Counted from the stretch's first letter, positions 50,641 through 59,344 are shown. The stretch: 64,000 nucleotides of DNA from Marinobacter shengliensis (GCF_003007715.1 NZ_PXNO01000023.1:248001-312000), one strand, 5' to 3'. Numbers and translations are program-made. Notes: generated by a model not told the origin, from the sequence alone.

Positions 50641-50782
50641 TGACAGTCGCCCGCATCCGGATGTCGGGGCGCTTCGGGATGGGTGACAAGCGCAATCCCA
50701 ACTATCTGGATTTCGAGGCAACCCAGGTGTTGGCCACGCCTTAGCCGTTTTCTGGACGCCTGCAGCGCTGTTGCCGGGCCCA
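50641..50782 (+). pseudogene. decayed partial copy of the DUF6920-type gene
   Basis: About 100 bp here match 48064-48166 of the DUF6920-type gene (TCCGGATG, GGTGACA, CAATCCCAA, CAGGTGTTGGCCA), then the match jumps to 48328-48366 (AGCCGTTTTCTGGACGCCTG). An internal deletion of about 160 bp and loss of both ends make it non-functional. It fills part of the 408-bp gap between the reductase gene and ohrR. Confidence 0.82.
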
Positions 50783-50867
50783 CATCGCGGTCCATCTTTG
50801 CTCGCGGGCACCGAGAACTCCGCGAACAAAATAACCCCTACGGTTTTTCGATGCAGGTTGGTTATAA

Positions 50868-50892
50868 ACTTGTGTACACTTAATTTGTGCGC
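50868..50892. promoter_or_regulatory. putative OhrR operator before ohrR
   Basis: The 25-bp segment begins ACTTGTGTACACTT and ends AATTTGTGCGC. It shares ACTTG and ATTTGTGCG, at the same spacing, with the segment at 51426-51450 before ohr, and contains the palindrome GTGTACAC. It lies about 50 bp before the ohrR start, consistent with autoregulation. Confidence 0.6.
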
Positions 50893-50938
50893 TGATTAAA
50901 CGCGCGGCCACCTTGTTACCTCACTACCGGAGCATCCG

Positions 50939-51388
50939 ATGGCGAACGACGATTCCTGTTCAGAGCTGTTGCTGGATAACCAGCTGTGCTTTGCTCTGTA
51001 TTCCACGTCGCTGATGATGACCAAAACCTACAAACCGCTGCTAAAGGCACTGAACCTGACCTATCCACAGTATCTGGCCATGCTTGTGCTATGGGAAGAG
51101 GATGGCATTACCGTCAGCCATATCAGCAAGCGGATGCTGACAGATCCCGGGTCAATGACGCCGCTGCTAAAAAGGCTCGAAGCGGATAAGCTGCTAACGC
51201 GCAAGCGCCGCACCGATGATGAGCGGGTGGTTGAACTCCATCTCACCCCACAGGGTCGAGCGCTTAAGGATAAGGCCCGGGCCATTCCCGGTTGTATTGT
51301 AGAGGCCAGCGGTCAGCCCCTGCCTGATTTGATGGAACTCAAACGGCAGTTAATCAAATTGCGCAGCCACCTGAAACCGTCACTTTAA
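50939..51388 (+). CDS. ohrR: OhrR, MarR-family organic peroxide sensor
   Basis: 149 residues. The reactive cysteine sits in LLLDNQLCFALYSTSLMMTK (Cys about 16), followed by the MarR winged helix (YPQYLAMLVLWEEDGITVSHI, LLTRKRRTDDERVV). Oxidation of that cysteine by organic hydroperoxides releases DNA. It lies 107 bp upstream of ohr on the same strand, with matching operator-like sites before both genes. Confidence 0.93.
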   Translation: MANDDSCSELLLDNQLCFALYSTSLMMTKTYKPLLKALNLTYPQYLAMLVLWEEDGITVSHISKRMLTDPGSMTPLLKRLEADKLLTRKRRTDDERVVELHLTPQGRALKDKARAIPGCIVEASGQPLPDLMELKRQLIKLRSHLKPSL

Positions 51389-51425
51389 GCTCGCAAATCC
51401 TGCACTACGTAGTTGCATCAATATA

Positions 51426-51450
51426 ACTTGCGCGCAAAACATTTGTGCGA
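51426..51450. promoter_or_regulatory. putative OhrR operator before ohr
   Basis: A 25-bp segment beginning ACTTGCGCGCAA (containing the palindrome TTGCGCGCAA) and ending CATTTGTGCGA, about 45 bp before the ohr start. It matches the layout of the site before ohrR. Confidence 0.6.
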
Positions 51451-51495
51451 TAAATTGTTGTTGAGTTCATTTTAAACCGAGACGGAGTATTGCTT

Positions 51496-51924
51496 ATGTC
51501 CATTGAACAAGTGCTTTATCGTGCCTCTGCTGAAGCCACTGGCGGCCGTGATGGCCGGGCCATTTCCTCAGACGGGGTGTTGGACGTTGAACTGACAACC
51601 CCGAAAGAACTGGGTGGCGCAGGCGGCAAGGGCACTAATCCTGAACAGCTGTTCGCTGCTGGCTATTCGGCCTGTTTTATTGGTGCAATGAAGTTTGTTG
51701 CCGGTCGCGACAAGTTGCCTTTGCCGGAAGATGCTTCCATCGAGGGCGAAGTGGGCATCGGCCAGATCCCGGCCGGCTTCGGCATTGAAGTGGAGCTGAA
51801 AATCTCGCTGCCGGGCATGGACGACGCCCAAGCACGAAAGCTGATTGATGAAGCTCATAAGGTGTGCCCGTATTCGAACGCCACTCGTGGCAACATTGAC
51901 GTAACGCTTACCCGCGTCGCCTGA
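51496..51924 (+). CDS. ohr: organic hydroperoxide resistance protein Ohr
   Basis: Thiol peroxidase that reduces organic hydroperoxides. 142 residues from ATG 51496 ([20 protein letters not shown]), with GGAG 9 bases upstream. Both active-site cysteines are present: [13 protein letters not shown] and [13 protein letters not shown]. Regulated by the adjacent OhrR. Confidence 0.95.
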   Translation: MSIEQVLYRASAEATGGRDGRAISSDGVLDVELTTPKELGGAGGKGTNPEQLFAAGYSACFIGAMKFVAGRDKLPLPEDASIEGEVGIGQIPAGFGIEVELKISLPGMDDAQARKLIDEAHKVCPYSNATRGNIDVTLTRVA

Positions 51925-52086
51925 TTCGTCAGGCTTGCGGCGCAAGCATTCACGCCGTCGCCAGGTTTCAGATTCACGTTGAGCGACTTTAAGGGGGTGC
52001 CGGGCGCCTTAAGCGACTACGCTTTGTTGAGTGAGTAGAGCAGATGCGTTCCGGAGGGAGCCTGTTTTAAAGGAGAACGAAAGGGC

Positions 52087-53193
52087 ATGATCGGCGATCG
52101 CAGCGTAAAGGTGTTTTATGACGAAGTGATGCTCGGGCACAACCCGGAGGTGGATCTGCCTTTCATGCCCAGCCGGGTGGAAAAGCGCGTGAGGTCGATT
52201 CTCCAGGGGCTCAATTTCAAGTGGAGTTATCCGGAACATCCGGGCCGCCTGTCTGCTATCAAAGCATACCTGGATGAGAATCCGATAAACGGTGTGCGGT
52301 TTGTTAGTGGGGCGGCCCCTGCCACCTACGAACAGTTGGCGCGAGTGCATACCACTTCGTACTTGGACCATCTTTTTTCCATGGCGGGTAAACGGGCCTG
52401 GCTGGACAAGGATACAACGGCGGTGTCGCCGGATAGCATCAGCGCTGCCACGGCGGCGTCTGGGAATGCCATCGCCGCTGTAACCAGTGTTGTGAAGGGG
52501 GAGTGTCAAAGTGCTTTTGCACTGGTGCGGCCGCCGGGCCACCATGCAGAGCCGGTGCGGGCTCGTGGCTTCTGCCTGCTGAACAATGTTGCGATTGCGG
52601 CAGCCCACGCCCAGGCCAAACTGGGCTGTGAACGGATTTTGATCATCGACTGGGATGCCCATCATGGTAATGGCACCCAGGATATCTTCTGGGCTGATCC
52701 GGATGTGCTTTTCTTCGATACCCATTGTGCGGCGCCGTTCTATCCTGGCTCTGGTCATCTTGAGGAGGTAGGCGAGGGGTTGGGTGAAGGCTATACCATC
52801 AACGTTCCGCTGCCGGAATCCGCGGGTGACGTTGCCTTTGAGAAGGTTTTTCGCGAGATATTGATCCCGGCGGCTGATTACTTCGGGCCAGACCTTGTTC
52901 TGGTCTCTGCCGGGTTTGACCCCCACCGTAACGATATGGCGCTGAACCTGACCTACGACGGGTTCAGGGCGATCACCCGTATTGTTCAGGATATTGCCGA
53001 CAAACATTGTGACGGTCGGCTGGCCATGGTTCTGGAAGGCGGCTACAACCTGACCTCGCTCTCCAAAGGCGTTCATGCGGTGCTGGAGACCTTGGCAGGC
53101 GGCGATGCTCCCGAAATACGGGAAGTGGGTGTAAGAGAGGCGGAGCAAGCGGCGGAGTTTCATCGCTCGGCCTTTGAGGATCTTGAAGAGTAG
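52087..53193 (+). CDS. histone deacetylase family protein (class II-like amidohydrolase)
   Basis: 368 residues of the bacterial HDAC/acetylpolyamine amidohydrolase family. Active-site landmarks: ALVRPPGHHAEP (paired His), LIIDWDAHHGNGTQD (zinc-binding Asp/His), SAGFDPHRND (second zinc Asp) and LEGGYN. Natural substrates in bacteria are probably acetylated polyamines or other small amides. Convergent with the deoxyribosyltransferase gene. Confidence 0.9.
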   Translation: MIGDRSVKVFYDEVMLGHNPEVDLPFMPSRVEKRVRSILQGLNFKWSYPEHPGRLSAIKAYLDENPINGVRFVSGAAPATYEQLARVHTTSYLDHLFSMAGKRAWLDKDTTAVSPDSISAATAASGNAIAAVTSVVKGECQSAFALVRPPGHHAEPVRARGFCLLNNVAIAAAHAQAKLGCERILIIDWDAHHGNGTQDIFWADPDVLFFDTHCAAPFYPGSGHLEEVGEGLGEGYTINVPLPESAGDVAFEKVFREILIPAADYFGPDLVLVSAGFDPHRNDMALNLTYDGFRAITRIVQDIADKHCDGRLAMVLEGGYNLTSLSKGVHAVLETLAGGDAPEIREVGVREAEQAAEFHRSAFEDLEE

Positions 53194-53261
53194 TTGTTGT
53201 GGAGGGCCCGCAGTGGCGCGCCGTTAACAGCCCGCCAGGGCTTGGGCTTGCCAGAGTCGGT

Positions 53262-53807
53262 TCAGGCATGGGCGAGTGCTCTTACGCAGCGGCTAAACAC
53301 CTCCGCCGAGAAAAATCGGTGCTCGCCGGATTGCTGTGCCACGAACAGCTGGCCACCGGATTCGCGGATTCCCCCCTCAATCATCAGGTTATCACTCATC
53401 TCGAAATCCTCAATGGTATGGCCCAGTTCGTCCTGGAAGATTGCACCTGCCCGTTGCTGATAAAGCCGGCTGTCGAGGGTGAACCCGAACGCGGGCTTGC
53501 CCTGGCCGATCATGTAACCCACCTCGAACACAGTACCCGGATCGGCGCTAATACCGCGAAACGGTGTGAGGTTGGCAATGATGGCGTCGCAGCTGTCCAT
53601 CAGTTCTCGGTTGGCCCGGTATATCCGGTGGCCGCGCTCCGGTTTTGCCTCTTTGTCTGAAAATGTCAGCGCTGTGTCTAGCGGGTCGACGCCCTCGAAT
53701 CCTGCGTCCCGGAGCAGGCGTTTTTTCTCGGCCATGATGGCCTTGTGTTGCTCTGTCGGGAAGAAGACTTCCGGGCCGGCTAGATAGATGCGGTTTAGAT
53801 TTGGCAT
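53262..53807 (-). CDS. nucleoside 2-deoxyribosyltransferase
   Basis: 181 residues from ATG 53807 (MPNLNRIYLAGPEVFFP), chosen because the fold begins immediately with the IYLAGP strand. Substrate loop NRELMDSCDAIIANLTPFRG, and the nucleophilic Glu in DPGTVFEVGYMIG. Exchanges bases between deoxyribonucleosides or hydrolyses them in salvage. This is the second such domain in the window (see the fusion at 32702). Confidence 0.86.
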   Translation of the reverse strand: MPNLNRIYLAGPEVFFPTEQHKAIMAEKKRLLRDAGFEGVDPLDTALTFSDKEAKPERGHRIYRANRELMDSCDAIIANLTPFRGISADPGTVFEVGYMIGQGKPAFGFTLDSRLYQQRAGAIFQDELGHTIEDFEMSDNLMIEGGIRESGGQLFVAQQSGEHRFFSAEVFSRCVRALAHA

Positions 53808-53916
53808 GATAGAGTTATCTCTCATTTGGACGTTTGTCACCGCGCTCTGGAGACGGTGTCTTGGAATCTGTGGATGATTTTTCACCTGGAACACACAAAG
53901 CTCAAGGAGGAGCAAA

Positions 53917-54555
53917 GTGCTTATCAAATATTTCCTGGGCCACAAAAAGGCGCTCACCCTATGTGGCGGGTGCCTGGTGATTGCCCTGACGCTATACCCG
54001 ATGTTCTATCGCACCTGGGCTTTCGGTTCGGATGCCTGGGGGCTGACAGTTATAGCGCTTCTTGACCCCGAAGAAGTGCCCTGGAGCCCCTCGGATTTCA
54101 ATAGTCTGGCTATCCGGCCTGCAGTGGCCTACTGGCTTCTCACCAATTTCGACTGGCCCTATGAACGCTGCGGTAAAGCGATGACGGCGATGGGTGGCTG
54201 TTCGCAACCTTTGGTCAATTTCGTAGGCACCTCGTTGGATAGGCACGATGCTGATTCCATCATGACGCGCCGTGGCTATGCGTTACTTCGACACTTTGCC
54301 GCAAGGGGTGAGCCGTTGAACGGCTACCACAACGGGCTTGCTCCGGTGCATGAGGCCGTGCTTTACGCCGATGTGGGTTATCTCCGCGCCCTTCTGGAGT
54401 TGGGGGCGGATCCAAGCCTGCCGATTGATAGTCCGGGGAAGGACTATCATGGCTTTAACGCTTTTGAGTTTGCGGTGTTTTTGGAATCCCGGAATTCTGA
54501 ATTTTATCAGACTATTCGGGCAGAGCTTGAAGCTGAAAGGCGTCCGCAGAGATAG
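53917..54555 (+). CDS. membrane-anchored protein with ankyrin-like repeats
   Basis: 212 residues, GTG start with AAGGAGGAG upstream. One N-terminal membrane helix (ALTLCGGCLVIALTLYPMFY), two cysteines in the exported part, and a C-terminal half with ankyrin-like units (GLAPVHEAVLYADVGYLRAL, LELGADPSLPID, GFNAFEFAVFLES). Family not recognised; probably a protein-interaction module outside the cytoplasm. Confidence 0.68.
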   Translation: MLIKYFLGHKKALTLCGGCLVIALTLYPMFYRTWAFGSDAWGLTVIALLDPEEVPWSPSDFNSLAIRPAVAYWLLTNFDWPYERCGKAMTAMGGCSQPLVNFVGTSLDRHDADSIMTRRGYALLRHFAARGEPLNGYHNGLAPVHEAVLYADVGYLRALLELGADPSLPIDSPGKDYHGFNAFEFAVFLESRNSEFYQTIRAELEAERRPQR

Positions 54556-54644
54556 GTCGACTGGTTGACCCGCTATTGTGTTGCCATACCACCTGTGTGA
54601 ATGCTTTCTGATACACTCAAAAGTAAACCACTCAGGCGAACATC

Positions 54645-55058
54645 ATGGTCCCTAATGCAGTCAAACATCCCGATACCGAGAAGCTCAGTGAGATAATGGC
54701 CAGGTTTCCTCAAATCCGGGTTGCCGCTCTCTTTGGCTCCATGGCCCGAGGAACAGCCCGGCCAGACAGTGATATTGATGTCGCGGTTCAGGCTGACAAA
54801 GAACTGAGTGCAGATGAGCGCATTGCCATAACCGAAGCCATTGCTCTGGCCTTCAATCGCCCCGTGGATCTGGTGGACCTGCGCACAGCCGGCCAACCTT
54901 TACTGGACCAAATTGTCAGCACTGGCAAACAGGTGGTCGGCACGCGACACCAATGGGGTGATCTGATTTATCGAAACATCATGGAGAACGAAGACTTTGT
55001 CCCTTACCAGAAACGCATACTCGAAGGTCGGCGCAACGCATGGATGAACAACTCGTAG
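54645..55058 (+). CDS. MntA-like nucleotidyltransferase antitoxin
   Basis: 137 residues with the minimal nucleotidyltransferase signature: AALFGSMARGTARPDSDIDVAV (GSxxRG...DxD), and LVDLRTAGQPLLDQI. In HepT-MntA (type VII) toxin-antitoxin pairs this enzyme adds AMP groups to the HepT toxin. Here the following hepT gene is reduced to its two ends, so this is an orphan antitoxin. Confidence 0.85.
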   Translation: MVPNAVKHPDTEKLSEIMARFPQIRVAALFGSMARGTARPDSDIDVAVQADKELSADERIAITEAIALAFNRPVDLVDLRTAGQPLLDQIVSTGKQVVGTRHQWGDLIYRNIMENEDFVPYQKRILEGRRNAWMNNS

Positions 55059-55143
55059 CACAGAAGCTGGAATCCCTCAGAATAAGCACCTCGGCGATTT
55101 TCGGGCCTTTGCCAGAGTGTTTTCGGATTTAATCGCGAAGTAG
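55040..55143 (+). pseudogene. hepT toxin gene with internal deletion
   Basis: It overlaps the mntA-like stop by 19 bp, as intact hepT genes often do. The first 14 codons (MDEQLVAQKLESLR) match the HepT N terminus; the sequence then jumps to HLGDFRAFARVFSDLIAK (in another frame), the HepT C-terminal end, followed by TAG. About 100 codons including the RX4-6H nuclease motif are missing, so no toxin can be made. Confidence 0.78.
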
Positions 55144-55174
55144 AGGGTTAGTCAAAACGCATTTGGGGGGCTTT

Positions 55175-55630
55175 ATGGGTCTGGCCATCGCACTGCATGT
55201 CCTATCTGCCGTAGTCTGGGTTGGCGGTATGTTTTTCGCCTACATGGCTATGCGCCCGGCGGTAGTTGAGGTGATTGATGCCTCCCAGCGTGGCGCGCTC
55301 TGGTGTGCCACCTTGTCACGATTTTTTAAATGGGTATGGGCGGCGGTGATTCTGTTGCTGGTCACCGGGTACTGGATGATTTTCAGCGTGTTCGGTGGCA
55401 TGGCCGGTGCCGGTTGGCATATCCACGTGATGCAGGCGCTGGGTATTGTGATGATCCTGATCTACGCCCATGTTTACTTTGCCCCCTTCCGGCGGCTGAA
55501 ACAGGCAGTGGCCAATCAGGACCCTCAGGAGGGCGGGCGCCAGGTGGGGCAGATTCGCAAGCTGGTTGGGACTAACCTGATTCTTGGGCTGATTGTGGTC
55601 GCGATTGGGGCTGGCGGGCGGTATTTGTGA
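55175..55630 (+). CDS. CopD-family membrane protein
   Basis: 151 residues from ATG 55175, with GGGGGG 5-10 bases upstream. Four hydrophobic segments; LHVLSAVVWVGGMFFAYMA and IHVMQALGIVMILIYAHVYFA carry the conserved His/Trp of CopD-like or haem-binding small membrane proteins. It overlaps the next gene (GTGA). Confidence 0.82.
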   Translation: MGLAIALHVLSAVVWVGGMFFAYMAMRPAVVEVIDASQRGALWCATLSRFFKWVWAAVILLLVTGYWMIFSVFGGMAGAGWHIHVMQALGIVMILIYAHVYFAPFRRLKQAVANQDPQEGGRQVGQIRKLVGTNLILGLIVVAIGAGGRYL

Positions 55631-56277
55631 GCGCGTTGAATCAGAAAGGAATGCTCACTGCCTGGAATGACGCCAAGGGTTTTGGTTTTATCTCGCCGGA
55701 GGGTGGCGGTGAGCGTGTGTTTGCTCACATCAGCAGTTATGCAGGCCGGGGCCGGCCGGTTGCTAATCGCAAGGTGACATTCAGCACCACGAAAGATGAC
55801 CAGGGCCGTTTGAGGGCTGGTCGGTTCCAATATGTTGGGGCAGCAAAGGTGGGTGCCAGCATTGCGCAGGGAGTCTGGGTGGCGGCCGCTGTTGTACTGG
55901 CGTTTTTCAGTGTGCTCGCTGGCCTGTTCTATCAAGGTTATCTGCCGGTCTCGATCCCCGCCGCCTACGTCGGGGCGAGTCTGGTTCTGTTTGTCATGTA
56001 CTGGATTGACAAAAAGGCTGCCCAGCGAGGAGCCCAACGCACCGCTGAGAAAACGCTGCACCTCTTTGAGCTCTGCTGCGGTTGGCCCGGTGCACTCATG
56101 GCGCAGCAGGTTTTCCGCCACAAAACGCGGAAAGGCAGTTATCAGTTTGTGTTCTGGTTGGCGGTGTTGGCCAATCTGGGCGCGTTGGGCTGGTTGCTTG
56201 TGGCTCCGGAGGCGATGGGGTTGCGGCAGCAATTGGGCTTTGATTTGTCCAGGTCTTTACGGTCGCTAATCTGGTAG
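55627..56277 (+). CDS. cold-shock domain fused to DUF1294 membrane domain
   Basis: 216 residues, GTG start overlapping the CopD-like stop. An N-terminal cold-shock domain (KGMLTAWNDAKGFGFISPEGGGERVFAHISSY, RNP1-like GFGFI and VFAHI) of about 70 residues is joined to a DUF1294 domain with several membrane helices and the motif LHLFELCCGWPGALMAQQVFRHKTRK. Common in marine gammaproteobacteria; function unknown, possibly tethering RNA at the membrane. Confidence 0.87.
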   Translation: MSALNQKGMLTAWNDAKGFGFISPEGGGERVFAHISSYAGRGRPVANRKVTFSTTKDDQGRLRAGRFQYVGAAKVGASIAQGVWVAAAVVLAFFSVLAGLFYQGYLPVSIPAAYVGASLVLFVMYWIDKKAAQRGAQRTAEKTLHLFELCCGWPGALMAQQVFRHKTRKGSYQFVFWLAVLANLGALGWLLVAPEAMGLRQQLGFDLSRSLRSLIW

Positions 56278-56349
56278 GCGGGCATTACGCTAAACGATCT
56301 CCCTTTTGCTATGGTGAAGATATCAAGAAGCCAAAAAAGGAACTTTGTT

Positions 56350-56862
56350 ATGTGGTTTCGCAGGACGATGTTACCGCTTTGCGTGTTCTTTATCTCCCCT
56401 TTGCCACCAGCCTCTGCTGAAGTTTATAAATGGGTTGATGATGCTGGCAACGTTCACTTCGGAGACCGCATTCCGGAACAACACAAGCAGTCAGGAGAGT
56501 CTGTCGACCTTTCAGTTCGCATACCTTCTGCTGAAGAACAGCGCCAGGCTGAAGCTCGTGCTGAGTCGTTGCGAAGGGTAGCAGGAGAGTTGGGTGAGCA
56601 GCGACGGGAAAAAGAGCGCTTGGAGGAGTCAGAACAAACATATGTGCAGCAAAAATTGTCTACCCTGCCGGAGGAGGTGAAGTCGGGTCAGGGGCGCCTG
56701 ACCCGTGAGCAGCGTCTGGCCAATTATGAAGCGGAGATGCAGCGGTATAGGGAAAGTATGGCGTGTTTCGGCAAGTACCAGATCAAGGGCGGCGGTACCA
56801 GGGGATATGCCTTTGAGGAATGCGAATCCGTTAAGAAACCGCGCTATCCTGATGTTCGTTAG
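56350..56862 (+). CDS. DUF4124 domain protein
   Basis: 170 residues from ATG 56350 with AAAGGA upstream. Signal peptide to about PPASAEVYK, then the DUF4124 core EVYKWVDDAGNVHFGDRIP, then a charged, likely helical region (about 60-130) rich in Glu, Arg and Gln. Exported; function unknown. Confidence 0.83.
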   Translation: MWFRRTMLPLCVFFISPLPPASAEVYKWVDDAGNVHFGDRIPEQHKQSGESVDLSVRIPSAEEQRQAEARAESLRRVAGELGEQRREKERLEESEQTYVQQKLSTLPEEVKSGQGRLTREQRLANYEAEMQRYRESMACFGKYQIKGGGTRGYAFEECESVKKPRYPDVR

Positions 56863-57036
56863 TTCTGACGCGCGCCCTGCTTAGTCCATGCAAGGTCGGT
56901 CAGCGTTTGGTACCAGGAGCCTGCTGCTGCAGCTGTGATTGCCTCTTTAAGACCTGTAGTAACCCCTTAATACCCGCCCCGACACCACCACTGCTAATGT
57001 TTCCTGACCTGGCAATACAAACACAAGGAGACAGCC

Positions 57037-57606
57037 ATGAGCGGGAAGAAGATTCTGATGATTACCGGTGATTTCACCGAAGACTACGAAACCATGGTGC
57101 CGTTCCAGGCACTGCAGGCCGTTGGCCATACGGTTCATGCCGTCTGCCCGGACAAGAAAGCGGGCGATACGGTCGCCACGGCGATACATGATTTCGAGGG
57201 TGACCAGACCTACACTGAAAAGCCCGGCCACCGGTTTGCCCTGAATGCGGATTTTGACGGACTGAATCCGGCAGATTACGACGCGCTGGTGGTGCCCGGC
57301 GGCCGTGCTCCGGAATACCTGCGGCTCAACAAGGAGGTGCAGAGTCTGGTTCGCCATTTCTTCGAAACCAATAAGCCGGTGGCGGCGATCTGCCACGGTG
57401 CTCAGTTGCTGGCGGCAGCAGGGGTTCTGGAGGGGCGCAAATGTTCGGCTTATCCGGCCTGCCAACCAGAGGTAGAGCTCGCAGGTGGTACCTTCGCCGC
57501 TATCGAGGTTGATCAGGCGGTCACTGATGCTAATCTGGTAACAGCACCTGCGTGGCCTGCCCATCCGGCCTGGCTTGCGCAGTTCTTCAAGTTGCTGGAT
57601 CAGTAA
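57037..57606 (+). CDS. DJ-1/PfpI family protein
   Basis: 189 residues. [20 protein letters not shown] near the N terminus (conserved Glu), and the nucleophile elbow [14 protein letters not shown] with the reactive cysteine. Family members act as glyoxalase III/deglycase-like or protease-like stress proteins; the exact activity is not predictable. Strong AAGGAGA upstream; GC-rich hairpin after the stop. Confidence 0.88.
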   Translation: MSGKKILMITGDFTEDYETMVPFQALQAVGHTVHAVCPDKKAGDTVATAIHDFEGDQTYTEKPGHRFALNADFDGLNPADYDALVVPGGRAPEYLRLNKEVQSLVRHFFETNKPVAAICHGAQLLAAAGVLEGRKCSAYPACQPEVELAGGTFAAIEVDQAVTDANLVTAPAWPAHPAWLAQFFKLLDQ

Positions 57607-57613
57607 CGCAGCA

Positions 57614-57633
57614 GGGGCCAGGGCGCTGGCCCC
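57614..57633 (+). terminator. GC-rich hairpin after the DJ-1/PfpI gene
   Basis: GGGGCCA and TGGCCCC form a perfect 7-bp stem with a 6-nt loop, 8 bp after the stop. It lacks a T-tract, so it may be a weak terminator or a stabilising hairpin. Confidence 0.4.
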
Positions 57634-57676
57634 TCAGTACCCTCAAGCGCCATCAACCACATTCGGGGAGGCCGTT

Positions 57677-58057
57677 ATGTGCAAGCTCTTTATTAACGCC
57701 GATTCGGAGCTTTGGGTTAGTCGCACCCACTCCCTGCGAATTGACGGCATGGTCACCAGTGTGCGGATGGAAAACGCCTTTTGGCTGGTGCTGTCGGAGC
57801 TGGCTGAGCGCGATGGCATGAATCTGCCGCAGATGATCACCCGGCTTTATCACGAGTCCATTGATGCGGGCCATGATCTGGGCAATTTCACATCCTTTCT
57901 CCGGGTCTGCGCGCTGCGCTACCTTGAGCTGCAATTGAGTGGTGACGTGCCGAGGGATACCCGGGTGCCAATCGCTTCGCTGGATGCAGACCGTATTCTT
58001 GCTGGTAAGCGCGGTAAATCGGCAACACCGAAAGTCGTGAGTAAGGCAAGCCACTAG
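57677..58057 (+). CDS. ribbon-helix-helix domain protein
   Basis: 126 residues from ATG 57677, with GGGGAGG upstream. The central part (HSLRIDGMVTSVRMENAFWLVLSELAERDGM) is a ribbon-helix-helix fold of the RHH_4 type (beta strand RIDGMVTSVRME, then two helices) found in many marine proteobacteria. Probably DNA-binding; target unknown. Confidence 0.8.
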   Translation: MCKLFINADSELWVSRTHSLRIDGMVTSVRMENAFWLVLSELAERDGMNLPQMITRLYHESIDAGHDLGNFTSFLRVCALRYLELQLSGDVPRDTRVPIASLDADRILAGKRGKSATPKVVSKASH

Positions 58058-58105
58058 GCGCGAGACAACCCAGGTTCCCATATTCGCGGATACAGTCTCT
58101 AATCC

Positions 58106-58735
58106 TCAGTCTGTCGGTTTTATACCGGTCGAATGCAATGGAATAAACACCAGCATCTCGTTGTTTGCCGGCATTGCGTAATCTTCCCGCAGTACCAACC
58201 CCACCGCCTTGGCCAGCGCAGACAAATCCTCGATATCGCGGATACCCATGTGTTGCGCCTGTGATCTTAGTGACCGGTCAAACGCCCGATTACTTTCACT
58301 GGTGAACTCACCCTGGTGCATGAACGGCCCATACAGGCAAAACGCGCCGTCATCAGGCAGGCTTGCACCGATGCCCTGGAACATTTGTTCCACTTCTGTC
58401 CAGGCCATGATGTGGGCGGTGTTGGCGGAGAACGCCCATCGGAAATCGAGTGCGGGCCAAGGGGTGTTGCCCACGTCCAGCTTTCGCATGGGGAGAATAT
58501 TTGGCAGCGCAACCTGTTCCAGCCGGGAAACAGCCAGGTGCGCGGCCGTGGGGTGGTCCGTTGGCTGCCACTGTATGTGGGGCAGGGCTGCTGCAAAATG
58601 CACGGCGTGCTGGCCGGTGCCCGTGCCTATTTCCAGCACGGTACCCGGGGCATTGAAGACCTCGCGCAGTCTTTCCAGTATGGGGCCTTTGTTGTTTTCG
58701 CAGGCTTGGGAAAAGGGCAGGTGAGAGGTCATCAA
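58106..58735 (-). CDS. SAM-dependent methyltransferase-like protein (DUF938)
   Basis: 209 residues with the class I methyltransferase motif I VLEIGTGTGQHAVHFA, then IQWQPTDHPTAA. The DUF938 family typically ends with a conserved MPANNEMLVF segment, seen here. Substrate unknown. Confidence 0.87.
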   Translation of the reverse strand: MMTSHLPFSQACENNKGPILERLREVFNAPGTVLEIGTGTGQHAVHFAAALPHIQWQPTDHPTAAHLAVSRLEQVALPNILPMRKLDVGNTPWPALDFRWAFSANTAHIMAWTEVEQMFQGIGASLPDDGAFCLYGPFMHQGEFTSESNRAFDRSLRSQAQHMGIRDIEDLSALAKAVGLVLREDYAMPANNEMLVFIPLHSTGIKPTD

Positions 58736-58745
58736 TGTGTTTTTC

Positions 58746-59189
58746 CTATTTCAGAACGGCTGGCCAGTTCGCATCGGCCTCGCGAATGAGTTGGTCGGTG
58801 TTCGCCAGCCAAGACGTTTGTACCGATTGGTTGTAGTTCAGAAACAACCGTCCGTCCCTTATGCTCCAGTGCTGTGGGTCGCCTTTGGCGAGGTAGCCCT
58901 GGCTGACAGCCCAGGCACAATAGCCGCCGTAGGCCGGTGCGAATTTTTCAGGGTTAGCGTTGAACTGTGCAAGATTTTCCGCATTGGCGAAACGCCAGGT
59001 CGCACCCTGGTACTCTGTAGTGTAACGGGGGGAGCCTTTGACCGGTTTGCCCTGAGTGAAATAGCTAACGGTGTCGTACCCTCCGGCGCCAGTATTGCTC
59101 AATAGGCCGGTGTAAACGGGCGGTTCAGCAGCCCAGGCCATGCTGGCCAGGAGCCAAAAGGCAGCAATCAGTGTGATGCGTTTGTTCAT
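58746..59189 (-). CDS. exported YHS-domain protein
   Basis: 147 residues: signal peptide to about SMAWAAEPP, then a YHS-type domain (GAGGYDTVSYFTQGKPVKGS, WRFANAENLAQFNANPEKFAPAYGGYCAWAVSQGY) with one cysteine in the usual metal-binding position. Proteins of this kind appear in metal-handling settings; the copper genes lie a few kb away. It ends 10 bp before the methyltransferase start on the same strand. Confidence 0.85.
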   Translation of the reverse strand: MNKRITLIAAFWLLASMAWAAEPPVYTGLLSNTGAGGYDTVSYFTQGKPVKGSPRYTTEYQGATWRFANAENLAQFNANPEKFAPAYGGYCAWAVSQGYLAKGDPQHWSIRDGRLFLNYNQSVQTSWLANTDQLIREADANWPAVLK

Positions 59190-59247
59190 GTCAGGGTCTC
59201 CGTGCAGTCAGGTGTTGTAGGGAATCTGACAATCGAGCCGGCATTAT

Positions 59248-59267
59248 GTTACGAAATATTGGGTAAC
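59248..59267. promoter_or_regulatory. inverted repeat upstream of the DUF6152 gene
   Basis: GTTAC and GTAAC form a short inverted repeat around a 10-bp AT-rich centre (GTTACGAAATATTGGGTAAC), in the divergent gap between the YHS gene and the DUF6152 gene. It could be a regulator site; the evidence is only symmetry and position. Confidence 0.35.
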
Positions 59268-59344
59268 AGCCTACTATTAACGCCACCTGGTTGGTGCAAA
59301 ACTTGAGCGATTACTCTGACACTATCGCGACAGGAGGATAAATC

